Shown piece after piece: positions 61,570 to 64,000 of a stretch of 64,000 nucleotides of DNA (position 1 is its first letter; each line of letters starts with the position of its first letter). The notes beneath the pieces were generated by a model that saw only the letters and a program-made list of their open reading frames with translations, was not told where the DNA came from and did not search any database. The DNA comes from Pseudomonadota bacterium (GTDB lineage: Bacteria > Myxococcota_A > UBA796 > UBA9615). Location: contig JAAESI010000010.1 in NCBI GenBank assembly GCA_024229515.1, forward strand, positions 126,001 to 190,000, read 5' to 3'. The translations under genes and the position numbers were made by a program.

Positions 61570-62766
61570 ATGCTCTTCCGCGCCGTGCTCGCCTTCTCCC
61601 TGCTCGTGGCCGCCCCGGCCCTGGCCGACGACGCCGAGTGCTGGACCCTCGGCACCGTCGACATCACCACCTACGACAACGCCCAGTGGACCGTGCAGGG
61701 GTCGACCTGGACACTCGCCTCGGGCCTGGGCTCCCTCACGCTGGAAGCCAGCCAGCAGGCGGCGACGATGGAGCGGGGCACCGAGCGCAACAGCCGCGTC
61801 GCCTGGAGCAAGCCGCCAGCACGCTGGTGTGCCGGGGATCCGGTGGGGCTGAGCGCCACCGCCGTCGGCAACTTCGGCGGGTTCCTCTACGACACCTACC
61901 CGGTCTCGGCGATCGTGCCGGCGCAGGTGCCCACGCCGCCGGTGCCCCTGTCCGGGGTCAACGGGATCGACGCGATGCAGATCCGGGGGGGCGAGTCGGC
62001 CGAGCTGTTCGGGTCGATCCTGGTCGCGCCGCGGCCCGGCGGCGAGGACTGGCAGCTGTTCGCGCGCGCCGACATGGGCAACGGCCAGTGGGTCGCGGTC
62101 GTCGACCACTACAGCAAGGCCGACCCCGCCGACGGCACCACCAGCACGGCGCCGACGGCTCCTCCCGCCCCGGACGGCGACGGCGCCGCGGATGAAGACG
62201 AAGACGAAGACGAGGACGCCGGCGAGGAGCCGGACGAGGGCGACGAGGACGACGAGGACGACGAAGAAGGGGACGACGAAGACGACGACACCAAGGACGA
62301 CAAGCCGACGTACCTGAAGGACTCGACCCGTGGCTGGTTCCACATCGGCGGCGGCTTCGGCGTGCTCCCGCAGAGCGCGTTCCCGGGCGGGCTGTTCGAC
62401 GTCGGGGTCGGCTTCTACACGTTCGCCTTCTACGCCGGCGGGGGGCTGCAGATGGCCTTCTCGGACACCTTCGGCATCCGGCCCCACGGGCAGGGCTACG
62501 TCGGCGTGCACATCCCCTTCCCCGTCTTCCACCCGATGTTCGGCGCGAAGATCAGCGGCGGCACCTCGGTGCGCCCCGACGGCGTCGCCCCCGGGGTGCC
62601 CAGCTCGACGCTGTCGATGACGGTGGGAGGGCAGGCCGGCTTCATCCTGCGCCAGTTCGGCGGAGGTCCCGGGCTGCAGGTGATGGTGGAGCCGGTCTAC
62701 GCGCTGGACCAGTTCACGGGCATCGGCGGCTTCGAGATCTGGGTCAGCATCGCCGGGGTCATCTAG
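61570..62766 (+). CDS. secreted protein with Asp/Glu-rich linker and C-terminal barrel-like domain
   Basis: 398 aa from ATG 61570 (GTG 61552 is in frame but adds charged residues before the signal). Signal peptide 1-18 (LAFSLLVAAPALADD). Residues ~20-195 are a beta-rich domain (WTVQGSTWTLASGLGSLTLE). Residues ~205-250 are a run of Asp and Glu, probably a flexible, calcium-binding spacer. Residues ~255-398 look like a small outer-membrane barrel (FHIGGGFGVLPQSAFPGGLF, GFYTFAFYAGGGLQMAFSD, GFEIWVSIAGVI). No family named. The TAG stop and the TGA of the convergent gene are adjacent with no base between them. Confidence 0.68.
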   Translation: MLFRAVLAFSLLVAAPALADDAECWTLGTVDITTYDNAQWTVQGSTWTLASGLGSLTLEASQQAATMERGTERNSRVAWSKPPARWCAGDPVGLSATAVGNFGGFLYDTYPVSAIVPAQVPTPPVPLSGVNGIDAMQIRGGESAELFGSILVAPRPGGEDWQLFARADMGNGQWVAVVDHYSKADPADGTTSTAPTAPPAPDGDGAADEDEDEDEDAGEEPDEGDEDDEDDEEGDDEDDDTKDDKPTYLKDSTRGWFHIGGGFGVLPQSAFPGGLFDVGVGFYTFAFYAGGGLQMAFSDTFGIRPHGQGYVGVHIPFPVFHPMFGAKISGGTSVRPDGVAPGVPSSTLSMTVGGQAGFILRQFGGGPGLQVMVEPVYALDQFTGIGGFEIWVSIAGVI

Positions 62767-63991
62767 TCAGCCCGGGTACACCACCCGGAACTTGTTGAAC
62801 GCGTACGGGTAGTGCCCGAAGTACCAGTTGCGGAACGACGCCCGCGTCAGCTGCGGCGCGGTGGGCCAGGCGGCGCCGAAGACCACGTAGTGCTTGCCGT
62901 CGAAGAAGTCCGTCGAGTAGCCCGGGTAGGTGCGCATCCAGGCGTCGAACCCCGGCAGGCCCGCAAACGGGGTGCCCGTGTGCTCCCAGCCGTTGCCGAT
63001 CAGCTCCTGCACGCCGTGGTCCGAGACGCCCTCGGGGTGGGCTCCCACCGGCTCGGGCCCCGAAGCGGCCCAGTCGGTGAGCACGGGGCTCGCCCCCTCG
63101 GAGGCGCGATGCAGCTCGGCCTCCGTGGGGAGCCGCCCGCCGGCCCAGGTGGCGAACGCGGCGGCTTGCTGCTGCGAGACGCAGACCGGCAGCCCGCCGA
63201 CCCGGTCCAGCGGCAGCGTGCCCCACATCGTGCGCAGTCGATCGCCTTCCCAATCCAGCGGCGTCTCGGCGCCCGTGGCCTCGACGAACGCCTGGTAGCG
63301 GGCGATCGTCACGGGGAGCTCGTCGATGGCGAACGCGGCTGCCTCGGTGCGGTGGGCCGGGAACTCGTTGTCCCAGCCGAACGCGACCTCGCCCCAGTCA
63401 CCGCCGACCGTGGCCTGGCCCGCGGGGATGGAGACTCGCGCGGGGGCCACCTCGCCGCCGGGGGCCTCCGCCGCGGGGGGGGAGCCAGTCCGGCCGCTGC
63501 TTCCACCGCGGGTCGAGCCGCATGAGCATGTACATCAGCGTCTCGTGGTGCATCTGCTCGTGCTCGATGACGAGGTGGAGCACCCGATCCCCTTCGGCCA
63601 GCGCATCCCCCGACAGGGCGCGCAGTTGCGGCGCGACCTCCCGAATCCGGGCGCGGACCTCGTCGCGGTAGGCCTCCACCGCGGCGATCTCGGGCCACGC
63701 CGCCACGTCGTCGGCCGACGAAGCTTCCTCGGGATCGATCCCGCGCTCGAACAGCACATCGAAGGTGCGGTGGTGATGCCCCAGCCCCAGCACCCCCCGC
63801 CCGACCTGGTTCCAGGCGAACGCGGGCAGATGCCCCAGGTAGAAGACGAACGGATGACGCAGGCCGATGGGCCGCTCCAGCCAGACGCCCTCGCCGGTCA
63901 GAATCTCGAAGAACGCGTCGCTGCGCGCCCAGGCTACTTCGAGTTGCTCGATCATCCCACCCCCGTCGACCGTCATCGGGCCATCAACCAA
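62767..63991 (-). CDS. EgtB/SUMF1-like nonheme iron enzyme (frameshifted)
   Basis: N-terminal part (63991-63480) is a DinB-type helical bundle with the iron-binding pattern HHHRTFD and EHEQMHHETLMYML, as in ergothioneine synthase EgtB and relatives. The C-terminal part (63450-62767) is a formylglycine-generating-enzyme fold (VSIPAGQATVGGDWGEVAFGWDNEFP, AFAIDELPVT, LPTEAELHRASEG, and an end NWYFGHYPYAFNKFRVVYPG). They are split by a frameshift in a run of eight G (63475-63482, plus strand); removing one base joins them as DWLPPAAEAPGGEVAPARVS. The start could be ATG 63991, 63976 or 63955. The intact enzyme would form a C-S bond or sulfoxide on a histidine-type substrate (family knowledge). Confidence 0.65.
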
Positions 63992-64000
63992 CGTATGAAC

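Overview
High-GC chromosomal DNA, most likely from a myxobacterium-like lineage (Myxococcota, formerly Deltaproteobacteria). The evidence is lineage-typical: secreted proteins with Asp-rich linkers and a C-terminal Cys / hydrophobic helix / Arg-cluster tail of the MYXO-CTERM kind (genes ending at 8301, 42875 and, on the minus strand, 23633), MopE-type CDGxDNDCDG repeats, AgmX/PglI-type C-terminal domains, FHA proteins, many lipoproteins and outer-membrane barrels. No rRNA, tRNA, CRISPR array, prophage or intact insertion sequence was seen. Genes are packed tightly; GTG and TTG starts, start/stop overlaps (GTGA, ATGA, TGATG) and tail-to-tail overlaps are common.

Layout. 1-1.9 kb: a coupled trio ending in an FHA/winged-helix-like protein. 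1.9-4.7 kb: an HpaB-type flavin monooxygenase overlapping a CapA-type metallophosphatase. 4.8-8.3 kb: a large secreted M60 (enhancin-like) peptidase with PA14 domain. 8.4-10.3 kb: a TPR/M48-like membrane protein lacking the HExxH site. 10.3-14.8 kb: the glyoxylate shunt (aceB-aceA) divergent from a ScfR/RamB-type regulator, with TGTAAAGT repeats between them. 14.8-18.4 kb: ammonium transporter, EamA exporter, AgmX-domain protein. 18.4-22.6 kb: a three-gene Tat-exported xanthine/aldehyde oxidoreductase operon in which the FeS and Mo subunits are fused. 22.6-30.7 kb: serine hydrolase, Asp-rich surface protein, amidase, GT-C glycosyltransferase, TonB-dependent receptor. 30.7-39.3 kb: ketopantoate reductase, a TPR-like hypothetical, AgmX-domain protein, Ig-like lipoprotein, and a heavily broken DUF5916-like gene. 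39.3-45.5 kb: small nucleic-acid-binding-like protein, MsrB, a KKAAPKKK-repeat membrane protein, a TIG-domain surface protein, an unusual inverted-repeat element, an Omp85-like barrel, and a hairpin array. 45.5-53.7 kb: a co-directional lipase-like lipoprotein, barrel, sodium-solute symporter and Cys-rich porin. 53.7-64 kb: double-FHA protein, broken MopE protein, lone STN domain, PHP-family lipoprotein, PlsC-type acyltransferase, barrel protein and a frameshifted EgtB-like protein at the edge.

The most novel item is a dispersed repeat family. It has a 155-bp copy with perfect 9-bp inverted ends (25170-25324), a fragment 2 nt after the capA stop (4715-4754), and a ~724-bp composite inverted repeat (42876-43599) filling the gap between two convergent genes. 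The composite carries two divergent small ORFs that align over 64 codons without a gap (35/64 identical residues).

Five genes have frameshifts or in-frame stops. Several indels lie in short G/C runs, so some may be sequence errors rather than real decay.
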